IMG/VR virus record: IMGVR_UViG_3300045918_000422 | Coordinates: 1 to 44,017 of that record | Direction: 5' to 3' (one strand) | DNA length: 44,017 nt | Source of the DNA: a virus | In this document: positions 22,574-30,105 of the stretch, piece after piece | Layout of the letters: each line of letters starts with the position of its first letter | Numbering within the stretch: position 1 is the stretch's first letter | Made by a program: the position numbers and the translations under genes | The notes under the pieces: generated by a model | Told to the model about the DNA's origin: nothing | The model's database searches: none | Seen by the model: only the letters and a program-made list of their open reading frames with translations

Positions 22574-23218
22574 TTAAATCTCGATAACGGCTAATGACTT
22601 GGTAGTGTCCCATGTTGCGAGACCTGTACCCGTTGCGTACGCAATAGCGCGGTTTTGTGCGGTTGTTGCCAATGCTACCTGAATGACTCGAATTGCTGTT
22701 AATTGCAGGTTTGCCGCGTCAGTTCCGCTCGTCCAAACAACAAGTTTGTCATTGGTAAAATCCCACATGACAGGCGTAGTGATAAAATCAGAACCGTCAA
22801 TCGTACCTGCAAGCGTGTTGTCGATTTGTACAACGATACGCGCCTTACTGCCAAGCGGGTAAAAGTTAATTGAACTACCCTGTGGGAACAATGGAACGGG
22901 TGAAGATGGGGTTTGGAAACCCATGACACCAGCATTTTGTGACACGGTAAAGCCCATAATACCAGCCGCGACATTACCAACAACTGATTTTCTAACCACA
23001 TTGCCGCGTTTAGCGTCCAGCGTGTCAACACCAAGCGATACAGGCAAACCAGCATAAAGCGGGTAGGTTTCTGTACTGGCAATGATACCAGCTTCAAGAC
23101 CTGCGTTAGTGTACGGATTAACAAGGACTTGCCCCTGGAATAATCCGTCACTTTGACTGCGTGCTAAATCACCAGCGGCTGTGGTAGCCATCGGGTCAAG
23201 CGTTAATGAAAAAGCCAT
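22574..23218 (-). CDS. Capsid cement/decoration protein
   Basis: A 214-residue protein between the protease/scaffold and capsid genes. The beginning MAFSLTLDPMATTAAGDLAR and later VNPYTNAGLEAGIIASTETY and AGIMGFTVSQNAGVMGFQTP resemble phage structural cement (gp24-type) proteins, which stabilise expanded heads. The family call is recall, supported by location. Confidence 0.68.
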   Translation of the reverse strand: MAFSLTLDPMATTAAGDLARSQSDGLFQGQVLVNPYTNAGLEAGIIASTETYPLYAGLPVSLGVDTLDAKRGNVVRKSVVGNVAAGIMGFTVSQNAGVMGFQTPSSPVPLFPQGSSINFYPLGSKARIVVQIDNTLAGTIDGSDFITTPVMWDFTNDKLVVWTSGTDAANLQLTAIRVIQVALATTAQNRAIAYATGTGLATWDTTKSLAVIEI

Positions 23219-23230
23219 AATTGCTAATCC

Positions 23231-24484
23231 TTAATATTGGTTAAAGTACGCGCCTTTAGCTTCTTGAGCTAGGGCGAAATGATTTTCGTTCGATAACCCG
23301 CCGTGTCCTTTTTTGACAAAAGACCGTAAAGGGTTATCTTTCGATGCTGTCGGTTGTATGTCTTTCATCGCGCTAACAGTTTGACTGTACGCGATTGATA
23401 ATGCGCTATCATCCAACACATCAACATTAACAGCTTGCCAAGCGTGACTGATACCCATGCCGTTTAAATTAGCAATATGGCTTTTCAGTGTACGGCGTTT
23501 TAAGTTGCTGGATTTTTCACCCGCAAAAGGCTTGATAACTTTAGTTCCAAGCATACCCGCCAATACCATAGAGTCATCCATGATTTCAGCTTCTTTTTCT
23601 GCTTCGCTGTCATCTTTTACGCCTGCGGATTCTAACGCGCTTAAACGGTTAGCGTGTTCTGCCAGGGTAGCTTCAGCATCGTCTTTGACCACTGGCGCGG
23701 GTTCTTCTTTTGCCACTACTGCCGCGGGTTCTGAGTCTTCTACTGGTTTTGCTGGTGCAGCTTCGGATTCTGGGGCTGGTGCTTCAACTTCTGCGCTTTC
23801 TACTCCCTCAATCTTGTCAAGCCGTGCGTTAATTTGTTCGTTTTGCGTAACAAGTTGGTCAAACATTGATAAAACTTTTTGTTGAAAGTCATCACCGCCG
23901 CCGTTGTCTTCTGGGTTTGGGTCGTTTATTACTGCCATTGAATCATCCTCATTAGAGTCTGTATTAATTGAAATTGCTTCTGGGTCGCATTTATCCCACA
24001 CGCCCATGGTGTTTTGTAAAATTGCTACATGGTTAGCTGACTGCGGGGGTAAATCTTTTTTAATCTCTGAACCGTCAACAGTTATGGTCTCGCTTCCTGC
24101 TCTGAAACTGCATGACGTTGAGAACTCGTTATCTATAATAGCCTGTATAGCTTGTTCATCCCATATTTTAGTGACCGCCCATATCTCAGTTCCTTTAATA
24201 TATGGATAAAACACACTGCCTATGTTATGACTGTCTTCTGTTATGCCCTCGATAGGGTTTTCAGGATGTTCGACAATAACGGGTAAGCCGTTGCACATTG
24301 CCAGAACGTCATCGGTTAAATAGTCATCGGCAGGGCGTAAAATATAGCTATCTGACTTTTCACGATAGGCAAAACCAGTGCCACTGATACGCATATCCAA
24401 CAGCCAATATTTAGCTAATGGTACGGGTTGCGGACCGACTAACTCACCGCTTGCGATTTGTCTTGCTATGTCAAGTTCATTCAT
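23231..24484 (-). CDS. Prohead protease/scaffold fusion (DUF2213)
   Basis: ATG 24484 gives 417 residues (MNELDIARQIASGELVGPQP). Residues about 25-140 match DUF2213 prohead proteases: GTGFAYREKSDSYILRPADD, MCNGLPVIVEHPEN (likely catalytic His) and ATKIW-like CSFRAG (Ser region). A Pro/Ala/Glu-rich linker and a coiled-coil C-terminal half follow, typical of a scaffold fused to the protease. A perfect TATAAT lies 7-12 bases upstream, so the mRNA may be nearly leaderless. An upstream GTG at 24499 overlaps that -10 and is less likely. Confidence 0.8.
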   Translation of the reverse strand: MNELDIARQIASGELVGPQPVPLAKYWLLDMRISGTGFAYREKSDSYILRPADDYLTDDVLAMCNGLPVIVEHPENPIEGITEDSHNIGSVFYPYIKGTEIWAVTKIWDEQAIQAIIDNEFSTSCSFRAGSETITVDGSEIKKDLPPQSANHVAILQNTMGVWDKCDPEAISINTDSNEDDSMAVINDPNPEDNGGGDDFQQKVLSMFDQLVTQNEQINARLDKIEGVESAEVEAPAPESEAAPAKPVEDSEPAAVVAKEEPAPVVKDDAEATLAEHANRLSALESAGVKDDSEAEKEAEIMDDSMVLAGMLGTKVIKPFAGEKSSNLKRRTLKSHIANLNGMGISHAWQAVNVDVLDDSALSIAYSQTVSAMKDIQPTASKDNPLRSFVKKGHGGLSNENHFALAQEAKGAYFNQY

Positions 24485-24490
24485 AACTAA

Positions 24491-24552
24491 ATTATACACT
24501 TGTTACGTTATAACATAACATTTATTTTTATGTGTAATGTTATAACATTACA
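24491..24552 (-). promoter_or_regulatory. Late structural promoter with two palindromic sites
   Basis: On the minus strand TATAAT (24496-24491) has no good -35. Its place is filled by a near-palindrome GTTACGTTATAACATAAC (24502-24519). A second, perfect 20-base palindrome, TGTAATGTTATAACATTACA, lies at 24533-24552. The centres are 32 bases apart (three turns) and share GTTATAAC. This is the layout of an activator-dependent late promoter for the head and tail genes. Confidence 0.65.
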
Positions 24553-24567
24553 TCCTGAATTTTGGGC

Positions 24568-24593
24568 ATAAAAAAGCCCTGATTAACAGGGCT
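24568..24593 (-). terminator. Terminator of the 24.6-25.4 kb insert
   Basis: AGCCCTG and CAGGGCT (24575-24581, 24587-24593) pair perfectly around a five-base loop. On the minus strand the stem is followed by TTTTTTAT. It isolates the three-gene insert from the structural operon. Confidence 0.85.
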
Positions 24594-24610
24594 GTATTTA
24601 CGGGTAATGC

Positions 24611-24907
24611 TTAATAACCAATTGCTTTCTTAGCCCACGGGGTATCACAAAAATATGAGGCGTGATTGAATGAAGAGTAAGCCATGTCAAGATTCATTGA
24701 TACCAATAAATCAATATCCCGTGGCGTTGGTAGTGGGCATTTAGCCGCTTTAATCTGTGCGTTTACCTGTCCAACTCTGCCGCCTTTCCGATCACACACT
24801 GCCTCGGTTGCCATTGCTTCAGCTTTGGCATTGTAAAGCTGTCTGCATTGTTCAGATTGTCCGACTAACATATCGGCTTGTGCTAGGGCTATTAATAACT
24901 TTTTCAT
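24611..24907 (-). CDS. Hypothetical protein with possible signal peptide (98 aa)
   Basis: It begins MKKLLIALAQADMLVGQSEQ. The first 11 residues could be a very short signal sequence with cleavage after Ala. Four Cys residues (QCRQLY, AVCDRKGG, AAKCPLP, YFCDTP) could form disulfides in the periplasm. It is the last gene of the self-contained insert with its own promoter and terminator. Role unknown; a moron gene acting on the host envelope is conceivable. Confidence 0.6.
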   Translation of the reverse strand: MKKLLIALAQADMLVGQSEQCRQLYNAKAEAMATEAVCDRKGGRVGQVNAQIKAAKCPLPTPRDIDLLVSMNLDMAYSSFNHASYFCDTPWAKKAIGY

Positions 24908-25125
24908 TTTTCAATCGCCTTTATTGTTTTTAGTGATTCTTCTACATTACAAATAACTGTCCATGTCCTGCCGTTTTCGAGTTGAAAATAAAAATAAATT
25001 TCTTTTTCTCTTCTCGTTAAAGCGTCATTAAGTAATGGCTTTACTTTGTTTATGCTTTCGATAAACAAATAACCTGTGCTTATATCTCTAAGCCTTACAA
25101 CGTCATCATCGTGTACAACATTCAT
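24904..25125 (-). CDS. Hypothetical protein of the insert (73 aa)
   Basis: MNVVHDDDVVRLRDISTGYL opens a small, mostly beta-strand protein (KEIYFYFQLENGRTWTVICN). It overlaps the downstream gene in ATGA. No family is recognised. Confidence 0.6.
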   Translation of the reverse strand: MNVVHDDDVVRLRDISTGYLFIESINKVKPLLNDALTRREKEIYFYFQLENGRTWTVICNVEESLKTIKAIEK

Positions 25126-25128
25126 TTT

Positions 25129-25401
25129 TCAATCCTTAATATATTTTATGGAACTGCAACAAGAGTCAATTTCATATCGCCCTGTTCTTGTTTCTCTGTC
25201 TGATGGAATCACATAAACGTCATCCATACTTACATTGCAATATCTATCATCGCGCTTCTTTAAGCGTGATACAAAAGATTTTGCTTTGTGTACAGCGTAA
25301 CATCTTTTTTCAGCGTCTACTGAGTGTATATGACTATATTTTGTCCCGTCACCGCCGCGCATTAGTGATTCGGGCAGTAAAATAAAAACGTCCCATTTCA
25401 T
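25129..25401 (-). CDS. First protein of the insert, directly under attenuator copy 2 (90 aa)
   Basis: The protein begins MKWDVFILLPESLMRGGDGT and contains basic and Cys-bearing stretches (KRCYAVHKAKSFVSRLKKRD, EIDSCCSSIKYIKD). TTGAGGA supplies a strong ribosome-binding site immediately after the terminator T run. No family is recognised. Its dedicated leader and promoter indicate regulation separate from the late operon around it. Confidence 0.65.
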   Translation of the reverse strand: MKWDVFILLPESLMRGGDGTKYSHIHSVDAEKRCYAVHKAKSFVSRLKKRDDRYCNVSMDDVYVIPSDRETRTGRYEIDSCCSSIKYIKD

Positions 25402-25412
25402 AAATAATCCTC

Positions 25413-25513
25413 AACAAAAAACCCGCTCAAACTGCGGTAACAGTAAGGCGGGTTCTTCATAAATCACGGGAAGTAATTTTTAAATTCGTGTTACCGCACA
25501 TATTTAAAAATCT
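25413..25513 (-). ncRNA. Kissing-loop attenuator leader, copy 2 (insert operon)
   Basis: Read on the minus strand, P1 ATTTTTAAAT/ATTTAAAAAT (25511-25502, 25485-25476) encloses P2 GTG/CAC with the six-base loop CGGTAA (25496-25491). After a linker, the terminator stem AACCCGC/GCGGGTT (25454-25448, 25426-25420) holds inner stem ACTG/CAGT with loop TTACCG (25440-25435), the exact complement. A T run, TTGAGGA and ATG 25401 follow. The extended complement TGCGGTAACA/TGTTACCGCA (10 bp) could instead form an antiterminator. Copies 1 and 3 have the same layout with other bases. Confidence 0.78.
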
Positions 25514-25517
25514 GTGG

Positions 25518-25640
25518 TTAGTGTAGCGCGTTTTGTGGGTTTGTCAATAGTTCATCGCGCTGTTGTTCGGTTATCGCGCCCTGGTGGTATGCATTCCACA
25601 CAGCCGCTATGTAGTCGGGGTTTGTTCTGAGGTCTGGCAT
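25518..25640 (-). CDS. Small hypothetical protein (40 aa)
   Basis: The product begins MPDLRTNPDYIAAVWNAYHQ and ends LTNPQNALH. AGGA lies seven bases before ATG 25640, and it starts 9 bases after the upstream virion-protein gene. It is helical and acidic; no family is recognised. The promoter of the insert lies inside its 3' end. Confidence 0.65.
   Translation of the reverse strand: MPDLRTNPDYIAAVWNAYHQGAITEQQRDELLTNPQNALH
25520..25547 (-). promoter_or_regulatory. Promoter of the insert operon
   Basis: On the minus strand TTGACA (25547-25542), a 16-base spacer and TACACT (25525-25520). The spacer AACCCACAAAACGCGC matches that of the promoter at 1350-1377 except for one base. The start would fall near 25513, the beginning of the kissing-loop leader. 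Confidence 0.7.
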
Positions 25641-25649
25641 TGTTTCCTG

Positions 25650-27878
25650 TTATTTGAATTTGCTGTGTCTGGAATATTCGCTATCTGTGAATGAATTATA
25701 TAAAGTCATTACATCATCATCGTATTTTTTGCCAGTATGTATCCCTGCAAAAACTTCTGATACAAATTCTTTTGGGTTTGTTTTTGCATACTTACCAACT
25801 TTTTCAGCAATCACTTCCTGTCTTTGTCTGTTTTGCCATGTTGAAGGTGGATCGTAAACAGTGTGTGCTATTTCATGCAAAACAACCGCCACTGGATTTT
25901 CAGACGATAAATGACCATTATCAAAATTGCTTTTTGCTGCTGCTACTGGGTCTTTCCAGAAAGGGGACGATGGATTTATTAAAATGCCATTTGTCGGGCT
26001 ACCAATAGCGGCAAACCTTCCCTCTGTTTTTATACCACTTGGATTAGTCGTAGAGGCATTTATGCCATGACTATTTAATAAATCAGCCATTAGTTGAGCG
26101 TTTGCTTTCGATGTTTTACCCCATTTTATATTCTCAGTATTAGAAATTATTTTTGATTTTTCTAAAATGTTTTCATAAGCTGTTTTTTGTGCTTTAGGTA
26201 AGTTATCGTTAATCTTTGCTTCATTATTACTATTTGTCTTTTCGTTTGCTGTCTTGGCTTCGGGCGAGGGCTGATTGGCTTGAAATGCCTCCCTGTCTTC
26301 CTGTAAGCTGTTTATAGCTGACTCGTGTTCATTATCAATAAATTGAGCCTTTCTATCGTATTCCTCACTAAGTCCTTTTATCCTTTCATTCATTCCGTGC
26401 TTGACACTTTCGCTATTAAAATCCTGTCCTAAGTCGGTTTCTAATTGCTTAAGGTTTTCGTAAGCCTTATTGCCTTTTTCGGTGTGTAACGCGGTTTGAG
26501 CTTTTATAAAATCTTCTTTCGTGCCTAGCTGTCTTGTACTTTCTTTTGCGTCTGGCTTATCCTGACTCGCTGGCTTTGGTTCTGGCTTACTGGAAAAAAC
26601 ATCTACGCGGTTTCCAATGTAGTTTTTTAGTTTGCTCATAGTGTTTGCGTCTTCGTTCAAAGACTCTAGCTTACTTTGTGCTTCTTTGCTGTGTAAGCCG
26701 TGCTTATTGATTATGCCCACCATTTCACCGCCTAACTTTTCAACTGTAGCGGATTGCTTGTCCTTGTATGGCTTATCTTGTTCGTGTTGTTCTGCTAGTC
26801 TTGTAATAAAGGCTTTGCTCTTTTCGTCTAAATCTGGCTTATCTAGTTCTTTAGCATAAACATTGTCGGGGCTATACTTTTTAGGCTCTGGTTGCTTAGC
26901 AGAATCGCGCTCGGCATTAGCGGTTTTGGCTATATCGCTTTCACCTGAAACAGCATAAATACGCTGGTTTATACTATCGCGCTTGTTTGGTTTCCCTCTT
27001 ACAATTCCTTTATCAGCATGACGGTTTTCTAAATCATTCATTTTTTTAGCGTCTTCATTTGAAAGGTGCATTATTCCCTTACTGTCTGCATTTTTTACGT
27101 TATCATCAATAAACTTTTTTTCTTCCTTGCTAAAAACATTTGAACGAGAAAGTATTTTTACATTATCAACATGGTATTTATTGGGCTTATCACGCTCGGC
27201 ATTAGTCTCAACTTTTTTAATCGGCTCGCTACCTGCAAGGCTTGAATCTATATAGCCGCTTTTTACAGACACCTTAAAAGAATCTTCGTTATCAATATCG
27301 TTTAAATTATGGTCAACAACATAAACATGGTCGCCTTTTGTATATCTGATTTCATCACCTGCTCCGTAAGATTCTTTATACCCTGCATTAATAAGCTTAC
27401 TGTGTATATCGTTTGTGTAGTTTTCTGCGTGTTCTGCGTCTTCAAACTCATGTGAAGTGTGAGCCGCGCCTTTTGTGCTGAATAGGTCTGCTGGGTCTGA
27501 TTTGTGTGTTGTCTTTACTGGATTTTCAAAATCAGATTTAGATGTCTCCCAGTTTGGATGCTCACGTTTCTGAGTGTCATATTCCTTTTTGGCTTTATCG
27601 TGTATTTTTTGCGCTCCTGATATTGCGCTTGAATGACTAACTTGCCCATCTTTTTTCTTAACATCGGACATATTCAATCCGCTAAACTTACCACCCATAC
27701 CGCCCTTGATATTGCCCTCGCCGTCTAACAGTACATGGCTCCCTGTCTCTGTGCTTATCCAGTGGTCGCCTTTGTCGGTTTCTGCCGAGTCATCAATAGC
27801 GGTTACATTATCGCGATTGGCTACCATGCAATGAATTTTTAGCAGGTCTATTTTTAATCTAAGTAGTGATGATTTCAT
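25650..27878 (-). CDS. Large virion-associated protein with C-terminal HExxH domain
   Basis: A 742-residue protein whose start overlaps the MuF-like gene stop (ATGA). Residues about 38-65 (DHWISTETGSHVLLDGEGNI, then KGGMGGKFSG) are a linker motif often seen after MuF head proteins. A long Lys/Glu-rich helical middle follows. The last 110 residues carry VVLHEIAHTVYDP (HExxH at 668-672) and, 35-40 residues on, NPKEFVSEVFAGI, where the Glu could be the third zinc ligand. This is a zincin-type peptidase layout. It is probably packaged in the head and may be injected, or act on head proteins. The substrate is unknown. Confidence 0.72.
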   Translation of the reverse strand: MKSSLLRLKIDLLKIHCMVANRDNVTAIDDSAETDKGDHWISTETGSHVLLDGEGNIKGGMGGKFSGLNMSDVKKKDGQVSHSSAISGAQKIHDKAKKEYDTQKREHPNWETSKSDFENPVKTTHKSDPADLFSTKGAAHTSHEFEDAEHAENYTNDIHSKLINAGYKESYGAGDEIRYTKGDHVYVVDHNLNDIDNEDSFKVSVKSGYIDSSLAGSEPIKKVETNAERDKPNKYHVDNVKILSRSNVFSKEEKKFIDDNVKNADSKGIMHLSNEDAKKMNDLENRHADKGIVRGKPNKRDSINQRIYAVSGESDIAKTANAERDSAKQPEPKKYSPDNVYAKELDKPDLDEKSKAFITRLAEQHEQDKPYKDKQSATVEKLGGEMVGIINKHGLHSKEAQSKLESLNEDANTMSKLKNYIGNRVDVFSSKPEPKPASQDKPDAKESTRQLGTKEDFIKAQTALHTEKGNKAYENLKQLETDLGQDFNSESVKHGMNERIKGLSEEYDRKAQFIDNEHESAINSLQEDREAFQANQPSPEAKTANEKTNSNNEAKINDNLPKAQKTAYENILEKSKIISNTENIKWGKTSKANAQLMADLLNSHGINASTTNPSGIKTEGRFAAIGSPTNGILINPSSPFWKDPVAAAKSNFDNGHLSSENPVAVVLHEIAHTVYDPPSTWQNRQRQEVIAEKVGKYAKTNPKEFVSEVFAGIHTGKKYDDDVMTLYNSFTDSEYSRHSKFK

Positions 27879-28693
27879 TGTGATTTGCCTATTAATTCAA
27901 GACCTTTTTTTGTTAGTCGGTCGGGTGCTATGCGATACAAACCATTGAGTGAATATACAGATTTAACGTAGCATGTGCAATTTATAAGCAAAGCTGGCGG
28001 ATCTGGCAAGTCCTCAAAATACGGATTATTTCCTTTCTTCACTAGCCCCTTTTCCATAGCTGGACTGTTTTTGTACATGAATATTTCACCCTCCCGCTCT
28101 GTGTGTTCGGGTCTCGCGTCGTAGTACGCGGTTTTTTTATGACTATGCCACACTGCCGCTATTGCCCCGCCCTGTTCGGCTATGGTTGCATCAATAGCGC
28201 GTATCAGTTTATGTCCCTGGTCGATAGCGCGGCGTGAATGTTCGTAGCTCTTCTGCTTTCGCATTGGGCTCGTGATATTCTGAAAAGCGGGTAATTCTTT
28301 GGCAGGCGGTAGCTTTTCCTGCACCCCATTGAATGACATTAACCAGCCACTAAGCCGCGCTGTACTTATGTCTATGGAGTTAGCACGCTCTAACTTTATA
28401 AGCTGGATATTTGCCTTTATGCGGTCTTCAAGCATAACCCTGAACTGTGGCTTTATGCGTTCCAGTGTGAATCGGTCTATGTCTGGGTTACGCTTTAACA
28501 GGTTGCCGCTGTCTATCTCTCGCTTGAATATGCTGGTTAGAAATGGCTCGATAGCTTGCTGTGGAGATTTATTAAATGCGTTATTACCTATCAATTGCCT
28601 GTACTCGCTTGCTATTATGGCTATGCTTTCAGGCGACCATCCAAATTCCATGACACGCTCTAACGCGGTTCTGATAAACTCGTTAATGGTCAT
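27875..28693 (-). CDS. Phage minor head protein (MuF/SPP1 gp7-like)
   Basis: A 272-residue protein directly after the portal gene. It has a helical N-terminal half (RIKPQFRVMLEDRIKANIQL) and a C-terminal domain with AAVWHSHKKTAYYDARPEHT, EREGEIFMYKN and a Cys-containing LLINCTCYVKSV, which is the MuF head-morphogenesis signature. Such proteins associate with the portal and may enter the host with DNA. Confidence 0.78.
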   Translation of the reverse strand: MTINEFIRTALERVMEFGWSPESIAIIASEYRQLIGNNAFNKSPQQAIEPFLTSIFKREIDSGNLLKRNPDIDRFTLERIKPQFRVMLEDRIKANIQLIKLERANSIDISTARLSGWLMSFNGVQEKLPPAKELPAFQNITSPMRKQKSYEHSRRAIDQGHKLIRAIDATIAEQGGAIAAVWHSHKKTAYYDARPEHTEREGEIFMYKNSPAMEKGLVKKGNNPYFEDLPDPPALLINCTCYVKSVYSLNGLYRIAPDRLTKKGLELIGKSQ

Positions 28694-30105
28694 TGTGGCA
28701 TTTGTTCAAGCTGTGGCTGTGCGGGTGCTGGTGGTGCATCATTACCCATTAGCCGCTGTTCGATTTTATCAAGCCTTATCATATTAATATCAATATCAAA
28801 ACGGTTCGGTAAGATTTCCAAATCGTTAAGATTATTAAGGTGCGTCTCGAACAGGTCTAACAATACATCCTCATCCAATTGTAAGCCTTGCGCTAACTGT
28901 ATTAGCTGTTGCGATTGCATCATTTTCTTTTCGTTAATGTCTGCCAGTTCCGCGTCCGTTGGTTCGGTTATTGGATTCCATTCCCATTGGAAACTATTAA
29001 CCCATTGTGTAACAGCCGCCCTGTGACTTACGCCCATATACTCTGGATAACGCGCTTGTACTGCCGCGTAAAAGTCTGGGTCATTCCAGGCAATACGCAT
29101 CATAAGCGGATCAAGGAACGCATAAATCGGCTCTAACGCCTTTTGATGCTTCAGTATGCACTCATCTTCTTTTTCTTTATCGTTCGTTCCGTCACTTAAG
29201 CCTGTGGACAATAACGCACCCTTCAGCATAGATGCTGGAATACCATCACTACTAGCTAGTGATATTCTGTCAATAATCGCGTTATATGTTGCGTTCAGTG
29301 CCTCGCTAAAGTGCATTAAATCAACAGTAGTTATATCGTCATCCTTGCCAATTATCGCCACGTCACCGTTAAACAATGTTGACAGTTTTTGCCTGATAAA
29401 TCCCTTAATTGACTGGTTCGCCGCATCCAGCGCGGTTTGGTTACTGAATGATTTTTTGTGAATGAAGCTACCGACTTTCCTATTACCTGCGCTCAGTGCC
29501 AAGTCGTTTTCCAGAAACATTTTTAAGTATGGCAATGTGCGTTCGTAGCATGAAGCGGGTGCATAGCTAAATGCGGCTGTGTTAAAATTTAGGAATAGGC
29601 TAGGCTCGAACGGATTGCGCAATGTGAAGCATCGGCTCGAATGGTAGCCTATGCCCTGCACTTTTATGATTGAAGGAGTTGTTAAAAAGTCTTTATAGTT
29701 CGGTCTTTGGTTTGCCGTGTTACTACCAGCGGTATTAAGTGGATCAACGACATTAAAAAAGGCATTGTTGTTTAGTGTGCTTATATCGAGTGGGCTATCG
29801 GTATCAACTCCATACTGACCGATAAAAATACTCGTGACACCAAAAGCTTTAGAACCTGCTAACAGGTCCTGCGAAAGGTTATCAGTACCATATCGCATAG
29901 ATACTGACTCGAACGCTTCTATTGCCATTTGCGGCGCGGCGTGTATCTGGATTTTTCGCCCGTTAGCCTGTGCCTTAATTATTGGCATAGTTACAAGTGC
30001 CTGACCTACTGGGTGGAAACGTCTGATAAGCTGACAAGTAGCGTAATCTAACGAGGTTGTTTCCATTATTTGTTCACGGGCTGCCTGGCTGTCTGTGGTT
30101 ATCAT
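28690..30105 (-). CDS. Portal protein (DUF1073-like)
   Basis: A 471-residue protein between large terminase and MuF genes. It has YATCQLIRRFHPVGQALVTM and LLAGSKAFGVTSIFIGQYGV in the N-terminal half, and the hallmark ISLASSDGIPASMLKGALLS followed by STGLSDGTNDKEKEDECIL (the I-P-x-x-x-L-x-G...G motif). The C-terminus is Gln/Pro-rich. Twelve copies should form the DNA channel. Confidence 0.83.
   Translation of the reverse strand: MITTDSQAAREQIMETTSLDYATCQLIRRFHPVGQALVTMPIIKAQANGRKIQIHAAPQMAIEAFESVSMRYGTDNLSQDLLAGSKAFGVTSIFIGQYGVDTDSPLDISTLNNNAFFNVVDPLNTAGSNTANQRPNYKDFLTTPSIIKVQGIGYHSSRCFTLRNPFEPSLFLNFNTAAFSYAPASCYERTLPYLKMFLENDLALSAGNRKVGSFIHKKSFSNQTALDAANQSIKGFIRQKLSTLFNGDVAIIGKDDDITTVDLMHFSEALNATYNAIIDRISLASSDGIPASMLKGALLSTGLSDGTNDKEKEDECILKHQKALEPIYAFLDPLMMRIAWNDPDFYAAVQARYPEYMGVSHRAAVTQWVNSFQWEWNPITEPTDAELADINEKKMMQSQQLIQLAQGLQLDEDVLLDLFETHLNNLNDLEILPNRFDIDINMIRLDKIEQRLMGNDAPPAPAQPQLEQMPQ

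Noticed and set aside
23457-23885. Plus-strand Ser/Ala-rich ORF of 142 residues
   Set aside because: Reverse shadow of the scaffold region of the protease/scaffold gene.
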